A stretch of 64,000 nucleotides of DNA from Choristoneura fumiferana (GCF_025370935.1 NC_133496.1:14143544-14207543); one strand, 5' to 3'; numbered from the stretch's first letter, positions 42,997 through 52,864 are shown. Program-made: numbers and translations. The notes: generated by a model from the letters alone, not told the origin.

Positions 42997-43799
42997 GCCA
43001 CACTCATTTCAACTGCGTTTTTTTTTTTGACAATTCTAAACAGTAGACTCAAGAAAGCATGGGTTTTGAATGTATTGTTATAAGTTCTGTGAGCAACACG
43101 ACAGCGAATTTTAGGCACATATATCTTATTAATCTGCGATAAATTATTAAAAGAAAAAACCTGTTTGAAACACATGCCGAGAACACATGTTACTTTTGCC
43201 TCCTGTAAGAAGTAAAATACAGCTATTTCTGTAAGCGCGTATTTGTATGGTATTATATAGGATGTACCTTCAAGGCTGAGCCGGATGGGCCCCGGTCGCT
43301 CTGCACAAACCCGGGGCCCTTGGTCTGTTAGCATGTTAGTATGGGTCAAATCTTGGAACTTTGGACAACCACCGTGAGATTTTAATGAAAAAACAAGATG
43401 TTTCGGGAGTGGCGCTAGTTGGGATTGTTGTTGAGGAAACTAATAGATATTAATAGTTACTTGTAGCTAAGGTACAATTTTAATAGCACTAAATTACTTC
43501 AAGGCGGGAGCGCCGCCAGTGACTGACTTTGGTTTCCTAGGATCAGCGGTGCTGTCATATAGCGGCCGCAATTGATATACCGCTGCTCCTCCTGGAGAGC
43601 GGTAATTGACACCGCTCTCTAGGAAACCGCGCCATTTTGTTTACATAGACAACGTTCTAGTGAAGTCATTCACCGCTTACTAAGGTCCCTATAATGACGC
43701 TATAAAGATAACTACAAAAAATGGCACTGTGCGCCACCGCTCAGCTCGCGCGACTACCCTACGAAACTAATACCGGTGCAGCCGTCGATTCGCGTTGCT

Positions 43800-44110
43800 C
43801 CGGGGCGAAGGGCTACGAATTAGCCCGAAACATATTATTATTATTTTTTATATTATTTTATATTATTTTTATATTATTTATTATTATTTTATTTTTAATT
43901 ATATTTTTAGAAAAAATGACTTTCTGCCAAGTTTCTTGCGGCGCATTCTTCTTGCAATGATGGTCTTTCCGAAAGCGCTGGTAGTTTAAAAAATGACGTG
44001 TAAAAGTGCCCATTGCGGCCTATTTACTGAATAAATCATTTGAATTTTTTTTTTTGAATTTTGAATTTGAACATGTGAACCTAAACTCGATTTAAGACGT
44101 GAGTTTTTCA
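43800..44110 (+). repeat. Interrupted copy of the 'GGGCTACGAA' repeat
   Basis: Left half AAGGGCTACGAATTAGCCCG at 43808-43833; right half CCTAAACTCGATTTAAGACG from about 44080. Between them lies a non-LTR 3' end (43834-44069) flanked by AACAT. Confidence 0.7.
43834..44069 (+). mobile_element. Non-LTR 3' end inserted with AACAT target duplication
   Basis: AT-rich start, then CCAAGTTTCTTGCGGCGCAT, GCCCATTGCGGCCTATTTAC and AATAAATCATTTG, ending in a TTGAATTTTGAATTTG tandem tail. AACAT at 43829-43833 and 44070-44074 are the two copies of the target duplication. A 5'-truncated, jockey-like element. Confidence 0.8.
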
Positions 44111-44206
44111 TGTTCAAAATTTCAAGCTTTGGCCCATACTAACATGCTAATAAGGCAAGTTAAATAATTTAAGCTTGTAAAAATACAGCAGCCGAATTAA
44201 GCTCAC

Positions 44207-44333
44207 CTGTTTGAGGTCACCTTCGACAAGTTGCAAGGTAACCCATAACCCTTGGGAGTGTTTCGTCTCTTTCAGCTCCCTATTCGTTATCACTTTCTTG
44301 AGCAACGTGTCCATGGTCTCTTTCTCACAGCTA
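44207..44333 (-). CDS. mbc: DOCK-family GEF, visible exon 8
   Basis: 127 bp between TTTTTTTCCAG and the donor GTGAGC. Codes for SCEKETMDTLLKKVITNREL then KHSQGLWVTLQLVEGDLKQ. It matches the DOCK1 region V-I-N-K-V-I-A-A-K-E-V and G-Q-G-L-W-V-T-L-K-L-L-P-G-D-I just before DHR-1. Phases join exons 7 and 9 correctly (split codon in, phase 0 out). Confidence 0.92.
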
Positions 44334-44500
44334 CTGGAAAAAAAAAATTATGAGGTAACAATTTAAAGTTGAAGTTAGAGGTTCAAAACAGTTAAAAGTC
44401 TTGACTGATTGTGTCATCAACGCCCAACGCCAAGACTTAAAGGTGAAGGACTAGAAGTTTCCTTTGTGTACAAAAATTTCCGTACCGGCCGAGGCTTGTA

Positions 44501-44901
44501 GGCACTTGTCCCACCGCCGACGATGAGCGAGAAGCGAGTAGAGCGAGTAACTAGAAACGAGTGGGCGAGCAGCGAGAAGCGAGTGTAGTTTTATCGCTCA
44601 GCTGTAAGCGAGTGTTCGCGTGCGACGGGCGATTACTCGCTCCACTCGACTCGCTCGTGCGGGGCGGCCGCCAAGCTGACATTGCTGAGCGAGTATCTAT
44701 AGCTCAGCGAGTTTTATAGCTCTTGTCGCTGCGACAAAAGATGTAAGAGCGAGTTCTCGCCGACAGTGTGAACAGCCAGCGGTCAACTATTAATATATGT
44801 GTCTCTTTTGCTCACACAGGATCTTATATCTTTTGTTCGTTTCTTGAGCTAGAAAATAGTCGATAGCCAATCGTTTCCTCGCTGGCGGTAAGACAAGTGC
44901 C
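44501..44901. mobile_element. 401-bp MITE rich in GCGAGT motifs
   Basis: Inverted ends GGCACTTGTCCCACCGCC (left) and GGCACTTGTCTTACCGCC (right, read inverted). GTA flanks both sides (44498-44500 and 44902-44904). The interior has about ten GCGAGT/ACTCGC motifs in both orientations. No coding capacity. It lies 168 bp upstream of exon 8. Confidence 0.8.
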
Positions 44902-45108
44902 GTATAGTGCTTTTCTCAAACATGATATGAAATAAAATAAAAAAACAAGAAATCAAGCTGGCGGGACGCTAGTCTGGTCGCCCTGTTGTGTGCGCGCGTG
45001 TCGAGCTGGCTGCTGGCGGCGGGCGGCTGCAGGCGGTATTTGGTATAGTACATAAGCACTTCATAAATAAACCATGTAACCTGTATTTTAAAACAGTATT
45101 AAATCAAA

Positions 45109-45372
45109 ATTGAAAATACAAACTGAAATATAGATGCACAGAAAAAACAGAAAAATAAGACCATCACTGGGAATCGAACCCAGGTCCTCGGTAATCCGTA
45201 CCGCGTGCTATACCGCTACACCACTGATGGTCAACCAGACCATCAGTCTTATTTTTCTGTTTTTTCTGTGCATCTATATTTCAGTTTGTATTTTCAATTA
45301 GGTTTTACGGGATGACCGTAATAGTAAAAATTTGGAATTGAAATAAAAAATACAAAAAGATTCCAAAAAACC
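45109..45372 (-). mobile_element. Fold-back tRNA-headed SINE (S2), copy with the best tRNA fold
   Basis: The minus-strand tRNA-like unit is 45160-45231: a perfect 7-bp acceptor stem (ACCATCA/TGATGGT), a T arm CTGGG-TTCGATT-CCCAG and an anticodon stem CGGT/ACCG. Position 33 is C instead of U, so it is not a working tRNA. Body arms 45109-45163 and 45246-45299 are inverted copies. The 3' part runs to about 45372. Confidence 0.75.
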
Positions 45373-45399
45373 AATCTTAGTATTAAATCATATTTACTC

Positions 45400-46800
45400 C
45401 GAGTTGGTTGTTTGGATTGCTCTCCAATCGTCAAAACCCTACATGGCTATCCTGCCAGCCGCGCGAGGCCGCGCGCGCCAAGCTCGTGGTTAGTGTATGT
45501 AAACATAGACTTTTACGGACAAAGTGCATCATGGCACAAGGAGACGCCGTCGAATTACAAGAACTGGTGTGGGCGTGCGCCGTGTCGCAGAGCGCGCGTT
45601 GAAATAAAAGACGGTCGCATTGCCGGCCAGCGGCCAGCAAGGTTGTATGAAATCTCTTTGCAGGCCGCTAGAGTGACCGCGCGCACGCAGCTTAACCGCA
45701 GCGCCTGCAGCGCGATACTTCTCAGCCTATTATTTGTAACACGTCAATATTTCATGTCATGTTTGAGAAAACGAATTTTGCGAAACTTCTATGGGATAGG
45801 CAGTTCTGAAATCGGGACTGTTTTCTGTGTATCAAATATATCAAATCTGTAATACTACACTAACGTAATTGCAAATTCTTTTCGTGATAAATACGAAAAA
45901 TTTACTTTTTTGATCGATTTTTGGCCGTCCTCTATCATAAAGTATTTAAAATAAGATGCGATTAAATCATTTTTATTTTAGAGGAGCGATAAATAGTCTC
46001 TCCCAAACTCCTGGCTCCTTCCCTCTCATTTCTTCTCCCCTTCTCTCTGTTTCCCTCGCTCCCTCTCCCTCGCCTTCAATCCCATTCCATAAATGAACTG
46101 AGCCATCGCTGTAGATAGGAGGAGGTCGTATCTAAACCAATAAAACACTACAATCATCGACACTATGTATAGACTGCATGTTTCTTACATTAAAACGGCG
46201 CACAAAATTAGTCCACAGCGGCGTGGTGTGGTGAATTTTACTATAGTTTGTTGACGTCCGTGACAGGGGTTGTATCAAAGTGTTTTTCGACAAAAAACAG
46301 GGTCGGTATTTCCATGTCGGTATTATCCGGGCAGGGAAAAAGTGTCACCCGTCAAAGTAATATTGATGATTGATGCGCCGCGCGTTTTGTTCCAAACAAC
46401 TAGTCTAATGCCGTAAGGCAGGGTTTCTCAAAGTGGGGTTCGCGACAAGGTTTACGTGATGGTGGCTGCAAGACTGGCAAGATGATTAAGATTGGTTTTT
46501 GGAGTCTTTTTTTTATTTTTTTAAAAATTTGTTACTTATTTGTTGTTGTATGTTTCAGTTTGTATTTTCGTTGACAAGATGATTCTTACCTATATTGTTA
46601 CCTTTTATTGAAATAAATAATATACATTATATTATGATTGATGATGATTGAAATAAAAATAAATTAGTATCTCCAACAGCCACTTTTATTACTTTCTTTG
46701 GGGGGGGTAGGGTTCGCTGTCGTCTAGAAACTTTAACAGGGGTACGTGGAGCCATAAGTTTTGAGAAACCCTGCCGTAAGGTATAGATGTCAATGCCACA
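45400..46800. other. mbc intron, no gene recognised
   Basis: 45400-45760 is GC-rich and keeps several frames open on both strands (to 146 codons), but no domain is recognisable. A pyrimidine-rich (CTCCCT) stretch lies at 46000-46090. A fragment TTTCAGTTTGTATTTTCG near 46553 recalls the S2 SINE body. Confidence 0.35.
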
Positions 46801-46848
46801 CTATATCCTCCCCCCCGGATCTAAAGTCCCCCACGGCACGGTACTGAC

Positions 46849-46986
46849 TTGAAGAATGGTATCTGCACGTGGTGATCGGGCGAGGCGTCTGCGAGGTGCC
46901 TTGTGATGTCGCCGCACGCCACGCCGAACGGCCGCCGCATGCCGCCCGGCGCGCCGAGTAACGCGCCCACGCCCACTGACGCACGT
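46849..46986 (-). CDS. mbc: DOCK-family GEF, visible exon 7
   Basis: 138 bp from TTGTTCAG to the donor GTCAGT. Codes for RASVGVGALLGAPGGMRRPF then GVACGDITRHLADASPDHH and VQIPFF. It fits the DOCK1 text L-R-R-P-F-G-V-A-V-M-D-V-T-D-I and the following I-P-F. The Gly/Ala-rich insert before RRPFGVA is longer than in vertebrates. Split codons on both sides match exons 6 and 8. Confidence 0.9.
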
Positions 46987-47221
46987 CTGAACAACATGAC
47001 ATATACAAAAAGTTTTTATTAAATAGTAGATAGTAACAAGAGCATAAAACGAGCCATTTTACCCGAGGCGTTCATATAGCCACCCGAGCCGGTACGGCGG
47101 ATAGACACGTCGAGGGGACAATGGGTTTAATGCTCGAGTTTTACAGTCTGCTTTTCTCTTCGATTGAGAGGAACTTATATTTAAGTTAGCAACAGTGTAA
47201 ACAATAAAAATTATCACTTAC

Positions 47222-47381
47222 TAGGTACCTCTAAATCACCCCCACTTTACGTCTATGGGAGGTACCCTAAAAAATTTTTTTTTTTAAATTTTTAATTGTA
47301 CCATTTTGTCGGCATAGTTTACTTATATATCCGTGCAAAATTACAGCTTTCTATCATTGACAGTCCCTGAGCAAAGCCGCG

Positions 47382-47417
<36 letters not shown>

Positions 47418-47474
47418 CACATGGCGAAACTATAAGGGTTCCGTTTTTGCCATTTTGGCTCCGGAACCCTAAAA
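47222..47474 (+). repeat. Repeat R3, 3' half, in an mbc intron
   Basis: Shares CCGTGCAAAATTACAGCTTT, TGAGCAAAGCCGCGGACGGA, a longer (GACA)n run and the end GGCTCCGGAACCCTAAAAA with 4650-5229. Confidence 0.75.
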
Positions 47475-47615
47475 ATATGTTTATTTTATAACCAGCGACC
47501 CGCAACGGCTTCGCAAGAGTGCTACTTTGACAAAAAATTGTTCACCTCTATTTACATCAATCTCTTCATATAAAAAAAACTGATTTAAGCCATTAAAGAA
47601 TAACAATAAGTTTAC

Positions 47616-47707
47616 CTGCTATCTAAATTCTCAGGAGCCATCGATCCTATTCGTACAACGTGACAGACGAGAAACGTCTTCTCCCGCTTGATCTCACTCC
47701 CTAAATC
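47616..47707 (-). CDS. mbc: DOCK-family GEF, visible exon 6
   Basis: 92 bp between TTTTTTCAG and the donor GTAAAC. Codes for DLGSEIKREKTFLVCHVVRI then GSMAPENLDS plus a split Arg codon. It aligns with DOCK1 D-L-G-S-K-D-L-K-R-E-K-I-S-F-V-C-Q-I-V-R-V-G-R-M. Phase 0 from exon 5; the split codon is completed by exon 7. Confidence 0.95.
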
Positions 47708-47814
47708 CTGAAAAAAGAAAAATGAAGGATGTTTATTTATGGACCGACAAATATTAAACAAGTAGAACTCGCTACATTTTGCTCGTTTTTTTTGTAGTGA
47801 TAACTAGTTATGGT

Positions 47815-48930
47815 TGAGAGACACCAATTTGACCTAGTCCCAAACTAAGCAAAGCTTTGTACTATTAAAAAAAAATTAAAATTATTTATTTTCAACTTTT
47901 GTTTTAAAAACTAGTGTTGAATCCTCCTTTTAAGTGAAGCACTTGTATTAGGAGGGATTCGCTCTTTCATACAAGTTGTTGCAAAATCAAAAATAATAGC
48001 TAATAACTAATAATAGTTCTTAAAGTAGTTTATGCGAAAGTTACAAAGCAGTTTAATAAAATAACCTACACAGCTTACATATTAAGTAACAAACAAAATT
48101 GTTTTACCTTACTACTTAAGACAACAAATCTGAATAAATGAAAGCTTAAGAAAATCAAGAAACAATATGACCAAGAGTACAAATACTATTTCAAGCCATT
48201 AGTGTTCTATATCATAGTAACTTTTAGATTTTAGCCAAGTTGTAATTAGATTTTTTACATTCTCTATAAGACAAGTTATACATTTTCGTTATCCTATTTA
48301 TTTTATTATAAAGTAATGCAGATGCTATTTCAAATTGCTTTTTAGCAAAATTTGTTCTAGTTTTACATATTTTTATTACATAATAGGGATTACGTTTTTT
48401 AATATACTTTGATCTTGCTTTATATTTTTATGAATTTTCAAGATACAATTTGAAATATATAGCTGCCTAACTGTAAGAACATCAGAATCTCTATAAACGT
48501 CAGAAGTGCTATATCTTTTATGTTTACCCAATAGCACTTTTAGAATGGACCTTTGGGCCCGTTCAAGAAACAACTATGGATACTAGGCAACGGATAAACA
48601 TACTTACATAGATAAATACCTATTTAAATACATATTAAACATCCAAGACACGAGAACAAATATTAGTATTATGTTTAATGTTTATTTGGGCAAAAAACGG
48701 TACAATATAGAAAAAAACTTAAACGAAAACATAGACCAGCAAATATGCCACTAATAAATTATACAGTAGAGTAACACGTACTAAAGAATATAAATGGCCT
48801 ATCAAACAATAATTTAGTTGAACAAAACGAAACTCATACGAATATCTGCCCCGGCCGGAATCAATTCAATTCAATTCAATTTATTTCAAATAACAATGTA
48901 ATTGTGTTTCAAACCCGGGACTATAAGCTT
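47815..48930 (-). mobile_element. SINE S1 copy interrupted by three later insertions
   Basis: The minus-strand S1 pieces are, in order: 47815-47865 (tail, CTAGTCCCAAACTAAGCAAA), 48573-48664 (GATACTAGGCAACGGATAAA onward), 48834-48860 (ATATCTGCCCCGGCCGG) and 48910-48930 (AACCCGGGACTATAAGCTT). The interrupting pieces are a non-LTR remnant (47866-48572), a ~170-bp AT-rich piece (48665-48833), and a ~50-bp (TCAAT)n-ended non-LTR tail (48861-48909). All lie in one mbc intron between exons 5 and 6. Confidence 0.75.
47866..48572 (-). pseudogene. Non-LTR retrotransposon remnant inside a SINE
   Basis: 707 bp flanked by ACTAT at 47861-47865 and 48573-48577. On the minus strand 48376-48573 reads FLERAQRSILKVLLGKHKRY then VYRDSDVLTVRQLYI, the C-terminal region after the reverse transcriptase in CR1/jockey-like ORF2. 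The rest is 3' UTR ending in a T run and A. 5'-truncated. Confidence 0.75.
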
Positions 48931-48979
48931 AGGGTTCTTTTTATCCCGGCATTCCCAGGGATAGGCTATTGATACTCAC

Positions 48980-49189
48980 AGTGAATATGACCTGCGCCGA
49001 GGTCATGTTAGGGCTCGGCCACCGCAGCAGCAGATGCTCCGTCAGCTTGTTCCCGTTGGCGTCATGCAGCGCCAGCAGCAGCTCCGCCCAGTCAGCCATG
49101 CGGCACACGAAGTTGTGCACGCGCACGGCTACCGTGTACGAGCGCGCCGACGGGTGCGTGCTGGGAGGGGGGGTGGCTGGGGTTGTTTC
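48980..49189 (-). CDS. mbc: DOCK-family GEF, visible exon 5
   Basis: 210 bp, 70 codons, between GTTTCCAG-like acceptor (TTTTTTTCCAG) and the donor GTGAGT. After a Pro/Thr-rich start (ETTPATPPPSTHPSARS) it codes for YTVAVRVHNFVCRMADWAEL then LLALHDANGNKLTEHLLLRW and AQVIFT. It fits the DOCK1 stretch L-F-V-N-L-K-N-V-V-C-K-I-G-E-D-A-E-V-L-M-S-L-Y-D and the later V-R-W and A-V-F-T. Phase 0 at both ends. Confidence 0.93.
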
Positions 49190-49284
49190 CTGGAAAAAAA
49201 AACTTGTATGGTCAAGGACTTTAATTCAAACTCAAACTCACAAAGCGAGCGTAGCGAATGCGGTAGCGAATGTGTTAATGTAAG

Positions 49285-49440
49285 TATCATCCCAGCCTAT
49301 ATACGTCCCACTGCTGGGCACAGGCCTCCTCTCAGAACAAGAAGGCTTGGGCCATAGTTCCCACGCGGGCCCAGTGCGGATTGGGAACTTCATACACACC
49401 ATTGCGGTGAAGGAAAACATCGTGAGGAAACCTGGACAAT
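49285..49440 (-). repeat. RTE-type tail, in an mbc intron
   Basis: CATCCCAGCCTATATACGTC, CCACTGCTGGGCACAGGCCT and CATAGTTCCCACGCGGGCCC, then GGTGAAGGAAAACATCGTGA. A minus-strand copy of the tail seen at 33528-33602. Confidence 0.65.
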
Positions 49441-49773
49441 GTAAGTATATTGCCTAATAAACATTTTCTTTCTTTATTTCTTTAAATTCCTGGCCAAACA
49501 ATGATTAATAAAAAACTCAAAAATTACATCTGATTTTTTGCTGATTTTAAGTTTTTTCTCCTTTTTTATTGATTTAATTGAACTTTTTTTCTGGCGTAAC
49601 TACTGGGTTGGCAGGTAGAAACGTTCGAAGTCGATACTAGCTGACAATATATTTTACAATGTACTTACACCTATTACGTATTAAGTACTCATATTATAAA
49701 TGCAGAAGTAAGTCGTGTCGGGGCCAAAAAATCCAAAAAATAATAATCAAAAAGTAGAACTAATAAAACTCAC

Positions 49774-49897
49774 CATATTTTTGTCGATCCGCATATTTGT
49801 CTCGTCGTGCAACGCGTTAAGTTTATATGTGGATAACTGTAGGGGATTCACTAACTGACCATTCGAGTTTCTGACTGCTAACTCCATGCCAAGAGTT
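49774..49897 (-). CDS. mbc: DOCK-family GEF, visible exon 4
   Basis: 124 bp between TTTGTTTACAG and the donor GTGAGT. Completes a split Arg and codes for TLGMELAVRNSNGQLVNPLQ then LSTYKLNALHDETNMRIDKN. It fits the DOCK1 text N-R-I-L-D-L-D-L-V-V-R-D-E-D-G-N-I-L-D-P and S-L-F-R-A-H. Joins exon 3 by a split codon and exon 5 in phase 0. Confidence 0.95.
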
Positions 49898-49972
49898 CTG
49901 TAAACAAAATGTTTTGGTAAAAAAAATTTGATTACAAGCTATTTCTGCCGACTGTACTTTTTGGTGACTGTA

Positions 49973-50190
49973 CTTGCATTGCCAATTAAACTGCATTTGC
50001 ATACCAAATTTCAAGATGATGCCATTAACCGTTGATGAGTTCCGTCCTGCGGAAACGATCCTGGCCGGACTACCAGGATTTGACTACCAGATTATTGTAT
50101 TGTCACGCATTTTACATAAGTATACCAATTTTCAAGTCAATCCAACTACTGGAAGTAGGTCGAATTTTACTTGCATGATTTGATTACCGA
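49973..50190 (+). repeat. Interspersed repeat R4, copy 2
   Basis: CATTAACCGTTGATGAGTTC, TCCTGGCCGGACTACCAGGA and CAATCCAACTACTGGAAGTA, the inverse of 11238-11372, followed by a GACA run. Confidence 0.65.
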
Positions 50191-50329
50191 CAGACAGACA
50201 GACAGAAATACAGTAACTTTACCTAGGAGCATCTTCTAGGTTGTCCAATCAAGGAATCAGTCAGTCTTGGTAGAAAGCATACTAGTACTAAGTCACAGAA
50301 AAAACGAATAAACCGCTAACCATAGGTAC

Positions 50330-51036
50330 TGAAATGAGTCATCAGCCACACCGATATACAATGAACTCAGTTGTCTAGCTCGCTTGTCTATATCGAACTC
50401 AGTCACCTGGCTCGCATGTTGTCTTAAGTGAACTAGCCTGTTCCCCTGTCTATTCTATACCAAACTGAAATTTACAAATCATCTAAACTGGTTTGAAATG
50501 AGCTCAGTTAACTAGCCCGCCTGTCTACGTCTAACCCAGTCACCTGCCCCGCATGTCTATAGTGAACTGACCTGTTCCCCTTGTCTATACCAAACTCAAT
50601 CATCTACATTGGTCTAAAATGAACCCAGTTACCAAGTCCACCTGTTTATATCGAGCTCAGCTGCCCCACATGTCTATAGTGAACTGACCTGTTCCCCTTC
50701 TATACCAAACTCTATCATCTACATTGGTCTAAAAACGAACTCAGTTACCACTCCCACCTGTCTATATCGCGCTCAGCTGCTCCGCAAGTCTATAGTGAAC
50801 TGACCTGTTCCCCTTCTATACCAAACTCTATCATCTACATTGGTCTAAAAACGAACTCAGTTACCACTCCCACCTGTCTATATCGCGCTCAGCAGCTCCG
50901 CAAGTCTATAGTGAACTGACCTGTTCCCCTTCTATACCAAACTCTATCATCTACATTGGTCTAAAAACGCACTCAGTTACCAATCCCACCTGTCTATATC
51001 GCGCTCAGCTGCCCCACATGTCTATAGTGAACTGAC
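50330..51036 (+). repeat. 116-bp minisatellite carrying copies of an exon-intron border
   Basis: The phrase AGTGAACTGACCTGTTCCCC starts at 50561, 50678, 50794, 50910 and 51026, a spacing of 117, 116, 116 and 116. Older, degraded units reach back to about 50330. Each unit holds, on the minus strand, GGGGAACAG|GTCAGT, the same text as the 3' end and splice donor of mbc exon 3. The array fills the first part of the intron after that exon. Confidence 0.92.
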
Positions 51037-51182
51037 CTGTTCCCCTTGTCTATAGTGAACACGGCGGTCCGAGCAACACGACGCAACTGGTCGAGCGGCA
51101 GCGCCCCGCTGGCGCACTGCGCGCGCAGCTCCAACAGGGCGCGCATGCTCACCTCCATGAACTTGAAGCGTTCATCGCTCGT
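51037..51182 (-). CDS. mbc: DOCK-family GEF, visible exon 3
   Basis: 146 bp between CTGTTACAG-like acceptor and the donor GTCAGT at 51036-51031. Codes for TSDERFKFMEVSMRALLELR, AQCASGALPLDQLRRVARTA and VFTIDKGN plus two bases. It matches the DOCK1 helical region (M-F-R-S-V-R-H-M-I-Y-D-L-I-E-W-R-S-Q-I-L-S-G-T-L-P-Q-D-E-L and A-K-I-D-Y-G-N-R). Phase 0 in, split codon out. Its last 20 bases and donor are the text that recurs in the adjacent minisatellite. Confidence 0.94.
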
Positions 51183-51490
51183 CTGTAACAATATCTCTTG
51201 TGTCACTGCAAAACTTCGGAGGTAGTGCAAATCCGCGAATCTACCACTCGTAAATACTGCGTATCTGCCTTACGCGCAGGTATACAGGGGATGGTTTTAA
51301 CTTCATACAATACAACGACTCTTTATTGAACACGACGGAGGTAAGCGGTCATATTTTACTTGTTTTATTTCAACGAATTTGGACTAAAAATTGGAAATTG
51401 GTAAATTAGTTTAGTACGCTGAATTAATCAATGTTAGTTAGTTTTACCTACCATAAATAGAAATTACAACGATGCACCTGCGCAGTGAGT

Positions 51491-51660
51491 TTTTTTTATT
51501 CGGCTGGATGGCAAACGAGCAAGTGGGTCTCCTGATGGTAAGAGATCACCACCGCCCATAAACATCTGCAACCCCAGGGGCTGCTGCTTCACGGCAGGAT
51601 TAGCAAGCAAGATGGTGGTAGCAATCCGGGCGGACCTTGCACAAGGTCCTACCACCTGCA
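51491..51660 (+). repeat. Repeat R1, copy 4, internally deleted
   Basis: Has both family ends (GGCTGGATGGCAAACGAGC and AAGGTCCTACCACCTGC) but lacks about 80 bp in the middle compared with 4106-4348. Confidence 0.75.
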
Positions 51661-51971
51661 AAACTTTTTGGAAGGCGCGATACCAATTTAGCCAATAATG
51701 CAGTACGTTTCCGGGGGAAAAAAATTTCTCTATATAATATACCTCCTTTTTCTGTACATACTGCTTATTATGGTAGTAAATTGGTTCTGTACATAACTTC
51801 TTAGTATGGTATTGACTATGGTGTTCAATGAAAAGTCCATTTTTTACTATAGTGCATATGAAACTTTTTTCTATGATTTTAGAATGCGGTAACATTTAAT
51901 TGTTACTCTTTTTTTGTACCGAATTAAAAAAAACAGCAACATGTGCCTTTCTTCGTTAAGCCGAGTTTAGA

Positions 51972-52086
51972 CTTGCAAGAAAAATCGTGCAAGTTGCATT
52001 ACATTGCGAGGCCGCAAAGCCAACGAGTTTGTAGTGGCCGATCGAGCGCCGCAATGTAATGTAACTTGCACGATTTTTCTTGCAAG
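51972..52086. mobile_element. Hairpin MITE H1, best copy, next to mbc exon 2
   Basis: CTTGCAAGAAAAATCGTGCA ... on the left and its inverse, TGCACGATTTTTCTTGCAAG, on the right. The arms are about 36 bp with one mismatch around a ~40-bp loop. It lies 30 bp downstream of the exon 2 donor, inside the intron. Confidence 0.85.
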
Positions 52087-52116
52087 CGGCCTATCTAATC
52101 CATGCTGTCCACTCAC

Positions 52117-52219
52117 CGTGTATAGTTTCTTCCAATGCTGCAGCCAATCTCTGAGTGTGAGTGCGATGTCGTGAGCAACGCCCGTGCCGCCCGCTGATGC
52201 GACCACGGTTTCACCGAAC
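52117..52219 (-). CDS. mbc: DOCK-family GEF, visible exon 2
   Basis: 103 bp between CACTTTCCAG and the donor GTGAGT. Completes a split Arg, then codes for FGETVVASAGGTGVAHDIAL and TLRDWLQHWKKLYT. It aligns with DOCK1 H-E-T-V-I-P-G-D-L-P-L-I-Q-E-V-T-T-T-L-R-E-W-S-T-I-W-R-Q-L-Y, the helical segment after the SH3 domain used for ELMO contact. The junctions match exon 1 (2+1 split codon) and exon 3 (phase 0). Confidence 0.95.
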
Positions 52220-52365
52220 CTGGAAAGTGAGAAAAGTCTTGAGACCACAGATCATAGAACGCTAAAAGTCTGGCCTATATGTCTATTCTGATTATTTCTG
52301 ATGAGCGGTTTTGTATTGCATGCTAGCCATCCGGTTTCAATTCCCTGTTCTATTATTCTAGGTAG

Positions 52366-52655
52366 AAGTCAAAGTCAAAATATCTTTATTCGATTTAAGC
52401 TAAATAACAAGCACTTGTGATATGAATAAAAAAAACTACCGCCGGTTCAGAAAAACCTGCGTTGAGAAGAATCCGGCAAGAAACTCAACGAGGTATATTT
52501 TTTTAAACAGATTTATAATATTGTTTAATGATATCTATTCATCACAAGTATTTAACACAATTACATTTTTAACACAGTAGATTCGCTATTTGGAGTAAGG
52601 GATCGCCAATGCGAAGCGGTATTATTTCCAAATATCTCCGTCCATGATACATACT
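52366..52655 (-). mobile_element. 3' end of the jockey/CR1-like element, third copy
   Basis: GAAGTCAAAGTCAAAATATC tail, then AATCCGGCAAGAAACTCAAC and TTTAACACAGTAGATTCGCT, inverse of the 3' part of 35341-36973. Confidence 0.8.
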
Positions 52656-52864
52656 TAATCATTAATTTCATAATTATTCTTATTGTATGCCTACTAACAC
52701 ATGTATATGGACTACTTATGTCTAAAATAAAAAAATATTATTATTATTATAATAGGTACGCCTTAGACAAATATTAGTGTATTCTTGACAACGAATTTGA
52801 AAATTGTAGGTCCGTATTATTGTGGTATCCGTTTTATCGGTAATATTTTTTGGGATAAGGTTGT

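Noticed and set aside
50330..51036. CRISPR-like array
   Set aside because: Regular 116-bp units without short spacers, in an insect intron; it is a minisatellite.
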